Made by a program: the position numbers and the translations under genes. Positions 35,775 through 35,908 of a stretch of DNA of 35,908 bases are shown here, in pieces. Under the pieces are notes generated by a model. It ran no database searches, was not told the DNA's origin, and saw only the letters and a program-made list of their open reading frames with translations. Location of the stretch: NCBI GenBank assembly GCA_902519235.1, contig CABYJE010000009.1, positions 1 through 35,908 of the forward strand. Direction: 5' to 3'. Source of the DNA: an uncultured Prochlorococcus sp. (GTDB taxonomy: Bacteria; Cyanobacteriota; Cyanobacteriia; PCC-6307; Cyanobiaceae). The first letter of the stretch is position 1, and every line of letters starts with the position of its first letter.

Positions 35775-35908
35775 TTAGTATTTTATATAGGTTATAAAAT
35801 TTGAGAGATTTTCTTGTATTGAATTAATTACTTCATTATTTGGCAAATTCCTGGTTCCGATAAAACCTTCAAATATAAATTTAGTTGCATTATATTTTTC
35901 TTTTATAA
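35775..35908 (-). CDS. C-terminal end of an unknown gene cut by the right edge
   Basis: Reading the minus strand from the right edge, an open frame of 43 whole codons ends in TAA at 35775. It reads NATKFIFEGFIGTRNLP and ends FITYIKY. It stops 10 bases before the 390-aa ATG, which fits a continuing operon. The fragment is too short to assign, and its reality rests on the spacing and the open frame. Confidence 0.55.
   Translation of the reverse strand, partial: IKEKYNATKFIFEGFIGTRNLPNNEVINSIQENLSNFITYIKY

Overview
The window is strongly AT-rich, densely packed cyanobacterial DNA, and best fits a high-light-adapted Prochlorococcus. The reasons are the very low GC, the short or negative gene spacing, and cyanobacterium-specific genes: pipX beside its PLP partner pipY, sepF, a long-form LrtA/HPF, DUF1823, a DUF2805/TIGR03643 protein, YlqD and a glutamine-II ('downstream-peptide') riboswitch. 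The genus call is inferred from gene content and composition; no database was searched.

Layout. 1-927 (minus): a four-gene run of a DCC-family thiol oxidoreductase, a TIGR03643/DUF2805 protein, a 43-aa DUF2256 zinc-finger-like protein and the start of a photolyase/cryptochrome-related gene cut by the left edge. 1093-6946: a small orphan, trmH, a lone DppC-type permease, lepA, mqo, a NifU-type Fe-S scaffold and a small membrane protein. 7097-7424: a promoter, a glutamine-II riboswitch, a 57-aa three-repeat DUF4278-like peptide and a strong terminator. 7455-12358: an ArsM-like methyltransferase, a cystine-lyase-like PLP enzyme, then a minus-strand group (yidD, a glutaredoxin-like gene, murE, an SDR). 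12454-16848: rpsD with a perfect 14-bp terminator, two tandem but very different cystathionine gamma-synthase-type genes, and cysK, forming a sulfur amino acid block. 16838-22674 (minus): queA, pyruvate dehydrogenase E2, ylqD, an acyl-ACP/CoA synthetase and lipB; lipB serves the lipoyl domain of the E2. 22719-26006 (plus): hpf/lrtA, a DeoC-fold protein that appears to lack the Schiff-base lysine, recO and a GT4 glycosyltransferase. 26003-33145 (minus): a long cluster of aroQ, miaE, cobI, DUF1823, der, cbiQ/ecfT, pipX, pipY, sepF and proC. 33245-33408: tRNA-Tyr and tRNA-Thr.

The least explained part is the right end. Beyond the two tRNA genes and a terminator lie three tightly packed minus-strand genes. 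One encodes a ferredoxin-type 4Fe-4S domain fused to a PD-(D/E)XK nuclease with a RecB-like QxxxY motif. It overlaps by ATGA a 390-aa cysteine-containing protein with a predicted winged helix, and a third gene runs off the edge. The position beside tRNA genes and the gene content suggest an accessory island, possibly a DNA-processing or defence module; that function is inference.

No intergenic stretch exceeds about 220 bases. The longer ones hold the riboswitch, the pdhC leader, the repeats upstream of sepF, and the tRNA terminator followed by featureless AT-rich DNA.
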